The notes: a model not told the origin generated them from the sequence alone. 64,000 nucleotides of DNA from Euphorbia lathyris (GCF_963576675.1 NC_088912.1:98609895-98673894); one strand, 5' to 3'; counted from the stretch's first letter, positions 10,501 to 23,700 are shown. Translations and numbers: made by a program.

Positions 10501-13214
10501 TGGATTGAAAAACGCGGGAGCAACATACCAGAGGATGATGAACAAGATATTTTCAGACAAATCCGTCGAGAACTTCTCGATCTATGTTGATGACATGATC
10601 ATCAAAAGCAAAAAAATGCAAGACCACCCGCGGGATATCAAAGAAATCCTAGAAGTGTTGATCAAATATGGCCTCAAATTGAACCCAGAGAAATGCACAT
10701 TCGGAGCAAGAGCGGGAAAGTTCCTGGGTTTCATTGTTAGCGGCAAAGGGGTTGAGGCGAATCCTGAGAAGGTTAAAGCAGTAATGGAGATGAAGACGCC
10801 AAGGAACATAAGGGAAGTACAGAGACTGAACGGGCGGTTGGTGGCATTAGGGCGATTCATATCATGCTCAGCTAGGCGATGTCTACCTTTCTACAATGCC
10901 ATCAAAAAATCCAAGTCCTTTGAATGGACGCTGGATTGTCAAGAAGCATTTGAGGGGATAAAGCGATTACTATGTTATCCGCCCTTAATGAGCAGGCCGG
11001 AAGACGGAGAAGATTTGTTTCTTTATGTATCCGTCACCAGCATGGCGATATGCACTGTGATGGTGCGAGAAGAAGAAGGGCAACAATATCCAGTATACTA
11101 CGTGAGCAAAGTCTTGAAGGACACAGAGCTCCGGTATTCGAAGTTGGACAAAATGGCCCTCGCGGTGATAACCGCGGCGACTAGATTGAAACCATATTTT
11201 CAGGCGCATACTGTCATTGTGAGAACTGGCATCCCAATGCGAAAGGTATTGCAGAAACCTGACGCATCCGGCCGGTTGATGGAATGGTCAATTCGCCTGG
11301 GCGAATACGATATCCGCTATGAAGGAAGACCAGCGCTAAAGAGCCAAGTGCTCGCCGACTTCGTGAACGAATTCACCTGGGATGATGATGAATGTCCAAA
11401 GGCACAAAAAGAAGAGTGGAGCATGTACACAGATGGGGCCTTATCTGCAGACGGAGCTGGGCTAGGAATCGTCATCAAAGGTCCGGAGGTTATCCGCCTG
11501 TACTATGCAGCAAAATTAACTTTCAAAACTACCAATAATGCCACAGAATACGAGGCTATGATATGTGGATTGAGGTTGCTCAATGAACTCACCCCAGAAA
11601 GAGTGGTAATCTACAGCGATTCCAAACTCATGATAAACCAGATCACAAAAAATTATCTGGTGAAACAGGAGGAGCTAGTAAAATACCATCAGGTGGTCAG
11701 CCGATTGACACAAGAGTTAACGCACAAGGGAGTCGTTTGGGAGATGGTGCATGTTCCACGAGGCCAAAATGCAAAAGCTGACGAATTGGCAAAAGCAGCG
11801 GCAAGTAGAGAACCATGGAGTCAAAAAGCATGCAGCTTGGAAATAAAATCGGCACCAGCATTCGAGGTTGATCAGATTATGATCATCGAGGAACTGGAAG
11901 ACGATGAAGATTGGCGGATGCCAATCCGTCAATATCTGGAGCAGGGAGATTTGCCGGTTGATAAGAGCTTAGCCAGAAAAATAATTGGAAAGTCGGCACG
12001 ATATTCAATGCGGGATGGAACTTTGTATCGGAAATCGTACACATGTCTATGGTTGAAATGCGTTAGTCGCAATGAAGGAGACTATGTGCTGCGAGAACTA
12101 CACGAAGGAATTTGTGGCGCGCACGAAGCTTCGGCGGCATTGGCAAGAAAGGTCAAACTGATGGGATACTACTGGCCCAAGGTGGTGGAAGATTCCCAGA
12201 AGATGGTTGCGGAATGTCACAACTGTCAAATACATGCGAATGAAAAGCATGTTCCCGGAGCTGAACAAATCACTATAATGAGGGCGTCGCCATTCGCAAC
12301 ATGGGGAATTGATATAGTGGGTCCATTCCCAGAAACAACAAAGAAAAGGAAGTATTTGATAGTCGCAGTGGACCACTTCAGCAAATGGGTAGAAGCGGAG
12401 GCAGTAACCGCACAAACACCTGAGCGAATGATCGAGTTCTTACGAGAGAACATTATCATGCGATTTGGGATCCCGCAGAAGCTTATAACCGACAATGGCA
12501 CCCAGTTCAACTGTGCCAAGTTCAAAACATACTGCGAAAGCATGGGAATCAAGAATCATTTTTCTTCTGTAAACCATCCCCAATCAAATGGTATGACGGA
12601 GGTTACCAACAGGGCCATGGTTCAAGGCATCAAGAAGCGGCTAGGTGACAAAAAAAACAAGTTGGGCGGATGAGATACCCCATATGTTGTGGGCATACAG
12701 AACCTCTGTAAAGGCAGCAACAGGCGAAACACCTTTCTCGCTAGTTTATGGAGCCGAAGCAGTCCTACCTGTTGAAATCAAGTCGCCCACAGATCGGACA
12801 ATTTATTATTGCGACACACAAAATCCTATCAACATTAGAGATGCTTTGGATTCTGTGGAGGAACGAAGAGAAAAAGCTTACATGCGAATGGCAATGTACC
12901 GCAATAGAATCAAGAAATACCATGACAGAAGAGTGCGAAAAGTAATGATCAACGAAAACGACTTGGTCTTGAAAAAAGCAGATAAAATACAGTCTAGAGA
13001 TGGCAAAGGCAAGCTAGGCGTCAACTGGATCGGGCCATACAAAGTATCCAGGAAGATGGGACCGGCCACTTTCGAAATAGAAGAAATGAGTGGAAAGAAG
13101 CTCCCGCGCACCTGGAATCTAGAGAATCTACGCCTATATAGAAAGGCCGAGAAGTTCGAGGAAATGACGAGTACTCTTTTTCCTTTTATGAGTTTTTCCC
13201 ACTGGGTTTTCTGA
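7532..13214 (+). pseudogene. Gypsy 1 gag-pol polyprotein (three stops, one frameshift)
   Basis: A single long frame starts at ATG 7532. It encodes a retrotransposon Gag/capsid domain (about 8380-8800) and a CxxxH...GHDTDDC zinc knuckle (from 9137). Next come an aspartic protease with DTGSS (9506), reverse transcriptase with YVDDM (10582), a first RNase H, and a second RNase H starting at TDGA (about 11430). Integrase follows, with an H-H-C-C zinc module (about 12096-12240) and the Asp-Asp-Glu triad (about 12308, 12488, 12594). The frame is broken by TAA at 7922, TAG at 8177, TGA at 9740 (where a Trp is expected before PFL) and a frameshift in the A-run near 12650-12657. Integrase resumes in another frame and ends at 13214. 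The encoded machinery would copy RNA to DNA and insert it, but this copy cannot make it whole. Confidence 0.93.
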
Positions 13215-13336
13215 TAAAAGGTTTTAATGAGGCTTCGATCCCGCACAATTGGTGTACATATGTAATAAACTTTTTCTCGTCATCAATAAAAGTTATTACA
13301 TTCACTCAGTATGTTACAACAAAATGCGGATTCTTT

Positions 13337-13585
13337 ACAAAAACACATAAATGTGTTGCCTCTTAAAGAAAGGCGGATGCATGATTACGCATCACTCGTA
13401 AAAAACCTTAGGGTTAAAATCAAAAACACATAAATGTGTTGCCTGTTAAAGAAAGGCGGATGCTTGATTACGTATCACTCGCAAAAAACCTTAGGGTTAA
13501 AATCAAAAACACATAAATGTGTTGCCTGTTAAAGAAAGGCGGATGCATGATTACGCATCACTCGCAAAACCTTATGATCAAAACT
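13337..13585. repeat. 83-bp tandem repeat (three units) in the Gypsy 1 3' region
   Basis: The marker aaacacataaatgtgttgcc occurs at 13341, 13424 and 13507, giving an exact 83-bp period. Each unit carries the small inverted repeat acacataaatgtgt. Variable tandem repeats between integrase and the 3' LTR are known from Tat-lineage elements. Confidence 0.9.
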
Positions 13586-13836
13586 TATGATTATTTTCGA
13601 AAGAAGAATTATAAGTTAAGGCATAAAATTAAGCGAATAAACGAGTACTCAAAATTGCAAAAAGGGTCTGGCCACCCTAGCTATGAAGAAACACAAATAT
13701 GGAGTCGGCAAAAGGACAAAGGGCACATATAAAGGGCAAAAAAGTGACAATCACACACATATGAAAAGCAACAACTGAAAGAAAATATATATATCAGAGC
13801 GGTTTGTTACATACAAAAGTCCAAATATAAGTTAAG

Positions 13837-16164
13837 CTATGCTACAGCTTCCTCTCCTTCGCCCCTAATGCCCTCCTGGACTGCGGCGACTCCCTCATCT
13901 CCTCCGGTAGGAGGATCTACTTCAAGCGAATCCTCAACCCTTGAATCGGTAACCGCTTCAGTAACCTCTTCGGTGAGAGGTACCTCTTGCACAGGTTGAG
14001 AAACGGCTTGGGGTGCCTCTCCTTCCGCGGGCTGAATAGGGATCTCACAGCTAATCAGAGGATCCTGAAGACTCTTCCAATCTAAGAAGAGTACCTCATC
14101 CATATCAGCATCCTCGGCTTCCAGCTTATCCCACTCCCCAGTTAAATCCTTTTCAGGGATGGGAACTTTGGGGCGGTTAAGTACTAGACCCTGATGCCCG
14201 TGCTCATAAGCCGCATGAATCCGCTCCCCATACCAGTAGATGCGGGCGCCATCTTCAGCCAAAATCTCCTCAACCCTCTTCTTTTGGGCCTCCTTGAAAG
14301 CAGCTAGGTCGTCGAGGGCTTTTTGCAGTTCATCGGACTTGGCCTGAAGGGATTTAAGGGCCTCCTCCTTCTTGCCCACGGCCTTCTGACAGGTGCCCTC
14401 TAGGACCTTCACCTTCCCTTGGACATCATCATAAAGTGACTTTTGAGTCGCCAATTCCGTACCAAGACTTTCCAACTCCTTGGCTCGCTCTGCATCCCTT
14501 CGGAGAATGCCCTCAGCGAAATTGATAATCTGCATATAACTCGTCTCACAAATAAAAATGGGCGAATAAAAATATGCGGTTACGATGAACACAAGATATT
14601 TGAAAGCGAAGGACAAAGCAATAATATACCTCTACAGAACGCTTCTCGATCCCTTCCACAGCAGTAGGGAGCGGTACTTGCTCGCGCACACGGGAGGCAG
14701 AGGGAAGTCGCCCGAGGACATTGCATATGGAAGATACAATATCCTTGCAAGAGAAGTTCACGGCCAGGCCGAAAGTCCTAGTCCACCATCCGCTAATATC
14801 GGGGATTGGCTGCAAAAGCATAAAGAAAAATATCAAGAGAACGGCAGATAGCTCATGAGGAAAAAGTAGCAATACGAGAGGGAGCAGATCAAGATACCTC
14901 GTGAATGGGGGTACTGCTCTTTCCTTTAGACGAGGCGGATACAGGTGCGCCGCCAACAGTAAGGGACACAGAAGTGTTCTTCTTTTTAGAACGAGAAGAC
15001 TCTGTATCCGCACTTATCTTCCGCTTCCTGGTTAAAGGAAGATCCTCGGAGGAAGAAGCGGGACCTTGTGAAGCGGAAGCCCTAACCGGGGAAGCCGCCC
15101 CAATAGAAGGAATCGTCCCTCCAGAAGGATCCGCCCCTACAACGGAAGCGGTTTCCGTCATCCGCTTCTTTCTTCTCGCCAGGGCTTTAGCCTCCCGATC
15201 TGCAGCGATTTGAGATAAAGGATCACCCCTGCAAAGGGTTAAAAGAAACCATCAACTTGGAAATAAAAAGTACCTTGCACAAAAACGCGATAAGGAATAT
15301 AGACAACGCGATCCCCCTCGCGGTACGCAATCGCTACTGGGCTCCTTAGCATATGAAAGGCCTGATCGTATGTCCATACAAAAGGAGGAGGCTCTTCAAG
15401 AACTTGATAACGGCAGATTCTTCCTTGCTGGGATACCCGAAGTTCAAACTCTTTACGTTGGGTCGGCTCCAGCAACGAAGGAAGTTCAGGTTTTCCTCAT
15501 TAAACTTGATAAAAAAGTAAGATCGATCCCACTCGCGGATCTTGTTCAGCTTCTCGTCAAAACCATAGTATCCGCTCTGGCGGATGAAAGTGAAATACCC
15601 CGCCGAGCTTTTGAAATGGTGGAGCTTGGAGAAGATTTTGGGCGAAAAGAGAACCTCCAAACAATCCGCCAAGAATTTGTCCAGAGTCAAATCGGCCCAG
15701 CCGTTAGGATGCAATTGCCCGAGCGCGATTCTGTAACCGCCTAGGACGGAAGCAATCTCATCCGCCAGCGGATAAGTGAAGCCGCAGATAATCTGGGCCA
15801 CGAAAATAGTGAAGTACCCCTTTGGGTAATCGCCCGGTCCCCTATCCTCCCCAGGAATGATAGTCTCGAGACCTCGGAGCCAAGGATAATGCTCCCGCAA
15901 ATCATCGATTGTCTCTTGACAAACCAGACTTCCCGACCTGTCCTTCTTTGGTAACAAACGAGGGGTTGGGACAGGTGGCGGAATCAACTTTTTGGGGTCA
16001 AAACCTAAACCCTCGTCGGTTGTATTCGCCAGATGAAGGAAGTCGGCGGGATGAGAATTACACCCAGGAGAGCTGGTTGAAGCTTCCTCAACCATCTCTT
16101 CGACCTCGTTAGAGACCTCGCGGACATAATCGTCGTCAAACGGCGCGAAGTCGAGGTCTGACAT
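13837..16164 (-). CDS. Antisense, multi-exon gene inside Gypsy 1 (PF04195-like, putative gypsy-type transposon protein)
   Basis: It lies opposite to gag-pol, between pol and the 3' LTR. The likely start is the ATG at 16164, giving MSDLDFAPFDDDYV. The first exon encodes a domain with the GFTYPLADEI...LHPNGWADL pattern of the plant family called putative gypsy-type transposon (PF04195). On the minus strand I read further exons at 15228-14898, 14809-14630 and 14529-13837. The last two introns, 14897-14810 and 14629-14530, have GT...tgCAG borders and are both phase 0. The final exon is a charged coiled coil with an acidic tail. The join between the first exon and 15228 is unclear: a frameshift lies near 15480 and the candidate 45-bp intron is out of phase. 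Function is unknown. Antisense ORFs at this place are reported for Tat elements. It may be slightly damaged in exon 1. Confidence 0.7.
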
Positions 16165-16415
16165 GATCGATAAAAGGAAAACAGAAGCAAAAAGCCGAAC
16201 AAGGAACAAATGTGAAAAGAAAAACTTACATGAAAAAGACAACACAGTGAAGTGACGGGATTAAGAGGTCAACGCCGGAAAAGAAGTAACGGAATTAAAA
16301 GGTCGACGCTGGAGAAAACGAAAGAGGGGAAATGCACAAATTCAAAACTTTGAAATAATCGGACAAAGACGAAGCGTCCCCTATAAAAAGACCCTAAAAG
16401 GGCTCTTGCTAGACC

Positions 16416-16425
16416 AAGGGGGAGG
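16416..16425 (+). other. Polypurine tract of Gypsy 1
   Basis: aagggggagg lies four bases upstream of the 3' LTR, the expected place for plus-strand DNA priming. Confidence 0.8.
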
Positions 16426-16429
16426 CATG

Positions 16430-16895
16430 TGATAACCCGCGAAGCCCAAAACGGGTTATATTCATTTCGCAAGCCCAGCCCATATTAAAGCCCCATGGGC
16501 TAAGATTGGACGGGACCCGAATGAAGGAAGCGGGCGCAGCGAGTAAACCGCCCCGAATTCCTAAACGGAGCGTCAAGACTCCCACTCAGAACCACGTTCG
16601 TTGCCATGAAAGCCACGAAAGGGACATGGCCTAAAAAGGGGTAACCGCCCTTAGAACGTGGCTCACTAAGGAGTAACCGCCCTCGGCGGTTACCCAAAAA
16701 ACACCTATAAAAGGCCTTAAGAATAAGGGGGGAGGTACGTTCACATTTTTTCCCACAAAGCTATTGCTAAATTATAGACTCATTTTTACAAAAACTGACT
16801 TGATCGTCGGAGAGTTTTCCCGGAGATCCTGTCTCCGGTTTTGTTTTGCAGGTAACTCCGGCAAAGAATAACAAAGCGGATCCAGCAAGTTATCA
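16430..16895 (+). repeat. Gypsy 1 3' LTR
   Basis: This is a 466-bp copy of the 5' LTR, same length and six substitutions. The target duplication aggtc follows at 16896-16900, then the serpin reading frame resumes. Confidence 0.95.
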
Positions 16896-17022
16896 AGGTC
16901 CGATCGTATCGTTGGCTAATGGAATTTGGGTGAATGATGGTTTCCCTGTGAAGCCTTCTTTCAAGCAGTTGGCTGAAGATGTTTACAAGGCTAAAGCTCA
17001 ATCTTTCGATTTTCTCAACCAA
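16896..17022 (+). pseudogene. Serpin gene 1, exon 1, 3' part
   Basis: After the duplicated aggtc, the frame from 16901 continues the interrupted serpin codon by codon, encoding PIVSLANGIWV, then the F-K-Q-L-A-E-D-V-Y-K-A region and ending Asn-Gln. A gt donor follows at 17023. Serpin 2 has its donor at the same residue (49348). The two exon 1 parts total 420 bp, exactly 140 codons. Confidence 0.9.
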
Positions 17023-17513
17023 GTATTACTGTTACTATAGAATTCTATTTCGTTTTTTTTTTCCCGAATTAGAAGAGTTTTAGGGTTTTTAGGGGACGAG
17101 AGCCAAATTTTACACTAACTTTTTGGTTCGGAGTGATTTCAGCTAACATAGAAAATAGTCCAAATTTAATACTAATTTTTTCAAGAAAAATCAATTTTAG
17201 CATTATCTATTTAATATTATATAATGTATTACTTATTTTTACAAAAAAAACAGTTTCATATTATATATCTTTTTAGAGAGTTATACAGAAATTAAGAATG
17301 TTAGAAAAAAAAAGACATTGTTGTCATTTATTTATTGATTCTAATATTTATTTATTCTATAATAAGTCCATCATTCTAATTAATTTCCGTAAGAAAGATG
17401 ACTTAATGTGTACTGATCATATAAAATGACATGTATTATTAAACAAAACAGAATTCCTAAAAAGACATATAATATGAAATGAAGATAGTATTTAATAAGG
17501 AAAAAGTATGACA
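17023..17513 (+). other. Serpin gene 1 intron, 5' remnant
   Basis: AT-rich intron sequence between the donor at 17023 and the LINE target duplication. No other feature seen. Confidence 0.75.
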
Positions 17514-17531
17514 CATCTTGTTAAAGTATTT
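17514..17531. repeat. LINE target-site duplication, left copy
   Basis: catcttgttaaagtattt (18 bp) is repeated exactly at 45389-45406. The left copy runs into a T-run, which is the poly(A) tail of the minus-strand LINE. Confidence 0.93.
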
Positions 17532-17579
17532 TTTTTTTTTTTGGTAATAAGGGAAGAAAAAAAACAAACAAACAAAAAC

Positions 17580-19289
17580 CTAATCCGGGATCAGTCTAGG
17601 AAGACTGACCCCAATCCTATCCTCAAGAAGAGAAGGTAACAGAAAAGGAGGAACGGAAAGGGTAGAAACACCTAACATCCCCCCATGCCCAGCAGCTGCC
17701 AAGCGATCCGCCACGTGGTTTTGCTCCCTATAAATATAGGAGAAGGTAAGAGAATCGAAGGCAAGACGAAGCCTCAAGATGGCTTTAATGAGATTCTGAC
17801 TCTTAAGACAAACAGCCTGTCTATCCGAAATCCTGTTGATAGCCTCCAAATTGTCAGACTCCACCGAAAGTCTTTTAACACCCATGCGAATGGCGAGTTT
17901 AATGCCAGACAAGATCCCCCAGAGCTCCGCAGTAAAGGAGGAGCCCGTACCTAAGTTATGGGTAAACCCAGCCAGCAAGGCGCTACCAGCATCCCGAAGA
18001 ACTCCACCAGCAACAATTCTGCCATTACTAAGGCAGGAGCCATCCGTATTCAACTTGACAACCCCTTCCATGGGCTTCCTCCAACCAACTAACTGGACCT
18101 CTTTAACCGGGGAGGGGTGAACCAGGGGCTCTCCTTCAAAACTCTTTGTAATAACAGAGAGTTTTTTCGAGAAGTAAAACCGGAGGTCATGAATAAAGAC
18201 AGTCTTCTCAGCAAATAACTCTTCATTCCTCCATTTCCACATTTGGTGACAAATAATAGCGAAGAGAATAGCCCCGTGCTCCATACTGGCCATCAAATTT
18301 CCATTAACGCCTTCAGAGAAGCAGTCAATATCAGAGAACCCCATAAAGGAAGGAAGGATGTGGTGAGGAAGGACCCCTTCCCAAACCTTTCTACTATTCG
18401 GGCAATCCCTCAAAGCATGGCACAAGGTTTCCACATGGCCACTGCATCTGCTACAGGCACCAGATACAGCCAAGTGCCTTCTGTGTCTATCTGCATTCGT
18501 GAGGAGCCTGTCTTTGACTCCCAGCCATAGGAAACTCCTAATGCGGTAGGGGACTTTGAGGGCCCAAATGGACTTCCAAATTTCCAAGGGAGGATCAGCC
18601 CTATTAGGGGTAAAAGCTTCATAGGCCGATTTGCAAGAATAAGAACCATTATTAGTCAAGGCCCAACAGTGTCTGTCCTTATCCTCCTCCTGATTACTAA
18701 TCTTCACACCTCTAATATTAAGGAGGGTCTCCAGGCTAAGAAAGGAGTCGAACTTAGACCAGATCCAGTCTCCCTCCGAGTCCACCACATCAGCAATTCT
18801 CCAGGAGAGGAGATCATTCGGTGGAGGGGCGATGCACACCTCAATCAACGGTTTGTCACCAATCCAGGTGTCATGCCAGAAACTAATGGATCTCCCATTA
18901 CCCACCTCCAAGCCAATCCCCGTACAGAACTCAGCAAAAATAGCACTAAGCCCTTTCCAGAGGAAGGAACAGCTGACAACCCTCTCCTTCGGGCCACCAA
19001 AGATTCTATCTTTCCTATACTTTCCGAACAGAAGACGAACCCAAAGGGAGGAGGGGGATTGCCACATTCTCCAAAGAAGCTTCATTAACAGGACTTTATT
19101 ATTGTCCTTAGCTTGCCTTATACCAAGACACCCCCTGCTCTTAGGCTGGCAGGCTTCCTTCCAAGGGACCAGGTGAATCTTCCTCCCATCCCCAGACTCT
19201 CCCCATAGAAAACGCCGATTAATTTTATCAAGGTCGTTGAGGACCGGCTCAGGGAGCTTACATGCTTGCATGATGTGATTTGGAGCAGC
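17580..19289 (-). pseudogene. LINE ORF2, 3' part: RT end, zinc-binding region, RNase H
   Basis: This is the C-terminal half of ORF2. It opens with the LPxxVLxxLDKINRRFLWGE region that follows plant LINE reverse transcriptase. A Cys/His-rich zf-RVT-type segment (CSRCSGHVETLCHALRDC) follows, and then a plant LINE RNase H with LNTDGS, ELWGI and SDNLEA motifs. It ends at a stop at 17580. After removal of the Ogre-like insert and one gcagc, the frame joins that of 40485 without a shift. No stop is seen in this half. Confidence 0.92.
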
Positions 19290-20766
19290 TGTTAGACGAG
19301 GTGTCGCGGCCTAATCTCCCGGGCGGACCGGGGGGTGGACAACCTCATGGCGACGTAAGCGATGATTGGCGCCGAAAGTAACCAATCGTGGAATCAAGCT
19401 GCTCGGCAGGACCGGAGCTCGGAGATATGGAAGAGTCGCCACCCACGAATGGAAAAATGAACACCGATCCCTTGCGGGAGACCGGTGTGGGTTCGGGAAA
19501 CTTAGGTACGAGCCGAGAAGGCTAGCTCCTTTCCGGAGAAAGGCTATTAGGCACCCCTACATCGCCCGGTTATGAACCACCGGCCTCCTACTCAGCATGT
19601 TAGGCGATAACGGACTAATCGTATACTTCTTTAAGTTTAAAATTCATTTGAAACCCTTTTCTTTCTCTTTTTGGAAACCGTTTTGAGCATATGATATTGA
19701 AAAGCCATATCAGTAAAGAATCACCCATTTATGTTTATACATACACAGAGAGGGGGGAGAAAGAAGTGATTTATTTACAACCGTATTTAAAGGTTATGTT
19801 GTGTGTCTATTCTACACTAACTTACTTCCCCAAAACGGATTTATTTACATGGTTCGCACCTTAATCGTCGTTGGAACGATTTAGGTGCGTTTTAAAACCC
19901 CGTTTGATGAAGTTTACCCGAATCGCCGTTGGAACGACTCGAGTATTTGAAAACGTTTGAGATGAAAACCTTTTAATGAGAAAACATGGTTAAACATACA
20001 AGTCAATTTTACTTTGTACAAATTCTTTAAGAAAGTGATTCGAAAATTCTATTGTTCACAACGAAAGCGGTTTTAATTACAATGATCCTTTAATCCGCCT
20101 TTGGAACGGATTAAGGTTTTAAAACGTGGTGTTTTGAAGATGATTTGAAATATTAACAAGAATGATTCTATTTATTTACATTAGAAATCTAAAAAAACTC
20201 ATTAGTTTAAACAGTTCAATTGAAAACTCTCTTTTTGTGATTTATTTTCCCCACTTATTTAATGGACTCTCTAATTGTTATACTTACAACAATAAACTTA
20301 TTTAAACTAATATTCACATTCAAATAAAGCCTTCTTGGAACATGGACCCGTGAATGGGCCAAAAGAATAAAGAAAATAGTTTAGGCACGTATATATATAT
20401 ACATTTAAATCGAAAAGGAGAAGATAAGAAAATAAGAGTTAATAAAAGGAAACTATATAATACATATATGAAAATGCTAGATAAAATACATTTATATTTT
20501 AAAGATGTGAAAATAGTAAATAAATCTCCTAAATAAGAAAATAACCTTTATCCAAAATAACTTCATATAATAATCAACAAAATAACCCAAATGTTCCCAA
20601 AACTATACATATATATACATAATTAATATAGTTTAAATACCAAAAATGACATATACTAATATCCATCCATTGTTTCTCAAAATATCAAATAACTAATATT
20701 TAAACATAACCTAAGTTAATAAAAAGGAAATACTTATATATATATATATATATTTATACTTATATT

Positions 20767-23700
20767 AACTCCGCCTGTGAGGGTCACTTGGTGGCCTTTA
20801 CAGCCGGTCCCAAGCCCGGACAAAGGAGGAGGGTTGCGATAGGTTTGTGGCGGCCAGCGTAAAACTTAGTCACATCTTATGACATGAACCATAATATAAA
20901 TACCGTTGGGGCGTTCCCTACTCAGCGACACGTTGCACTTCCTAGACCCGGGTGTAGTGATAAATGTGCAAGGGTTGCTAGGTCGTCGCCCCGAAGCGGC
21001 GCGCCACCCCAGGACCCGGGGGTGGTGTCAAATATGCAAGGGTTGCGGGTAAATAAGCTAGTCCACGGTAATGGTAGGGGTAGGGGTAAGGGTAGTAGGT
21101 TACGCTTTGGGACATGGAACATAGGTTCTTTGACAGGAAGATTAGCTGAAATTGTAGATGTTATGAAGAGGAGGAGAATAAATATATTATGCCTACAAGA
21201 AACCAAGTGGGTTGGAGCTAAGGCTAGAGAGATAGCTCCTTGGGGTTATAAGCTTTGGTACTCAGGAAAGGATAAGGGTAGAAATGGAGTAGGTATTCTT
21301 ATTGATAGGGAGTATATTGATGAGGTAGTAGCGGTGTCTAGGAAGAGCGATAGAATTATGAGTGTTAAGCTAGTGATAGGGGATGAGGTTGTGAATGTCA
21401 TTAGTGCATATGCGCCACAAATAGGATTAGATGTGTCTATAAGACAAGCTTTTTGGGATGACTTAGAGGAAGTGGTGCAACAGGTTCCTAGGGATGAAAA
21501 AATGGTACTAGGGGGTGATCTCAATGGACACGTGGGTTCTAGGCGAGATGGGTTTGAGAGTGTTCATGGAGGGTATGGTTTTGGAGATAAGAATGAAGCA
21601 GGAAATGATATTTTGGAATTCGCATCAGCCTATGACTTGAGTATCATGAACACATGGTTTATGAAGAGAACATCCCACTTAGTGACTTATCGGAGTGGCG
21701 GTAATGCGAGCCAAATTGACTTCTTCTTAGTAAGGAGTGCTTGGAGAAAGAGTTATATTGATTGTAAGGTGATCCCTGGTGAGAGTACGACAACCCAACA
21801 TAGAGTAGTGGTGCTAGATTTTCGAAGTAGGAAATGTATAAGAAAACAAACACCTCAAGTAGAGACTAAGATTAAGTGGTGGAAATTGCAAGGGGAGAAT
21901 CAACAAAAATTTGTGGATGAGATGACCAAAAAAGATATTTGGACTTGCAATATGGATTCAGATATAGATTCGATATGGAATAAGATGGAGCATAGTATAA
22001 GGGAAGTAGCGAAGGAAGTTCTAGGGGAATCTAAAGGTAGCATGCCACCGGGTAAGGACACATCTTGGTGGACAGAAGAAGTACGACAAGCAGTAAAGAG
22101 TAAGAGAGAATCCTATAAACTATTGGGGAAATGTAGGAGTGATGAGAACTACGAAAAATACAAAGAGGCTAAAAGGGAAGTAAAGAAGGTCATACGAGAT
22201 GCTAGAGCAAAGGTGAATCGGGATCTGTATACAAGATTGGATACGAAAGAAGGGGAAAGAGACATATATAGAATTGCTCGGATGAGAGATAGGAAGACGC
22301 GAGATCTCGGAAAAGTTAAATGTGTGAAGGATGTGGACCAGAAAGTCCTAGTTGGAGATAAGGATATCAAGGAACGATGGAGGTCCTATTTTGATGACTT
22401 ATTTAATGGAGATCGCCAACAAGATGTTGGAGATATAAGTATCCATCACGATATGATAAATCATGAATGCCTGCGGAGAATTCAAAAGGGTGAAGTCAAA
22501 ATGGCATTAAGTAAGATGAAGTTGAAGAAAGCAGTAGGACCTGATGGCATCCCTATTGAGATTTGGAGATGTTTGGGAGAAAGAGGAATCGAATGGTTGA
22601 CGACGTTCTTCAACAAAATTTGGAGAAACAATAAGATGCCATCAGAATGGAGGAAAAGTACCTTAATCCCTTTGTATAAGAACAAAGGCGATGTCCAAGA
22701 TTGTGCCAACTATCGGGGAATCAAATTAATGAGTCACACTATGAAACTTTGGGAGCGAGTGATTGAACAAAGGCTAAGGAGGACGGTGAAGATCTCGGAA
22801 AACCAGTTTGGCTTTATGCCGGAAAGATCAACTATGGAAGCCATCCATCTAATGAGACAATTAATGGAGCACTATCAAAATAAGAAGAAAGACTTGCATA
22901 TGGTTTTCATTGACTTGGAGAAAGCATATGATAAGGTACCAAGGGAAGTACTTTGGTGGGCCTTGATAAGGAAAGGCATTTCGCGGAAATATATTGACAT
23001 CATAAAGGACATGTATGAGGGAGTATGCACGAGTGTACGTACTAGTGTTGGGAAGACTGAAGAGTTTCCTATTATGATTGGAGTGCATCAAGGTTCCGCA
23101 CTAAGCCCATTTCTTTTTGCCATCGTTATGGATGAACTAACAAGTTAACTTCAAGATGGTATACCATGGTGCATGCTGTTTGCAGATGATATTGTGTTGG
23201 TTGAGGAGATGAAAGAAGGAGTGGAGATGAAGTTGGAACTATGGAGGAAAACTCTAGAATCTAGAGGCTTTAAGTTGAGTCGAAGTAAGACAGAATATTT
23301 GGAGTGTAAGTTTAGCGGCCGTAGGAGTAGGGAGGCAGGGACAATCATCCTAGATGGGAGAGTTGTTCAGGCCTCGGATTGCTTCCGGTATTTAGGATCT
23401 ATTATCCAAACGGATGGAGAAGTAGATGGAGATGTTGCTCATAGGATTAAAGCTGGTTGGTCGAAGTGGAAGAGTGCTACGGGTTTCCTTTGTGATCCCG
23501 GCATGCCTAATAGATTGAAGGGAAAATTCTACCGGACGGCAATTAGACCAGCATTGTTATATGGTACGGAGTGTTGGGCAGTGAAACACTGCCACATCCA
23601 TAAGATATCGGTGGCGGAGATGCGTATGTTGAGATGGATGTGTGGTCACACGAGAAAGGACTGGGTGCGTAATGAAATAATTAGGACAAAAGTAGGGGTC

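Larger units (their letters stand above)
7008..16895 (+). mobile_element. Tat-type Ty3/Gypsy LTR retrotransposon (Gypsy 1)
   Basis: The element is bounded by two 466-bp LTRs and a 5-bp target duplication, aggtc (7003-7007 and 16896-16900). It contains gag, aspartic protease, reverse transcriptase, two RNase H domains and integrase on the plus strand. After pol come 83-bp repeats and then an antisense multi-exon gene (13837-16164, minus) before the 3' LTR. The Tat lineage is supported by the second, archaeal-type RNase H after the first, and by the antisense ORF downstream of pol. Gag-pol has stops and a frameshift, so the copy is non-autonomous. It splits exon 1 of serpin gene 1. Confidence 0.93.

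Noticed and set aside
13837..16245. A separate host gene between pol and LTR of Gypsy 1
   Set aside because: The PF04195-like domain and the position fit an antisense ORF belonging to the element family, so gene capture is not needed.
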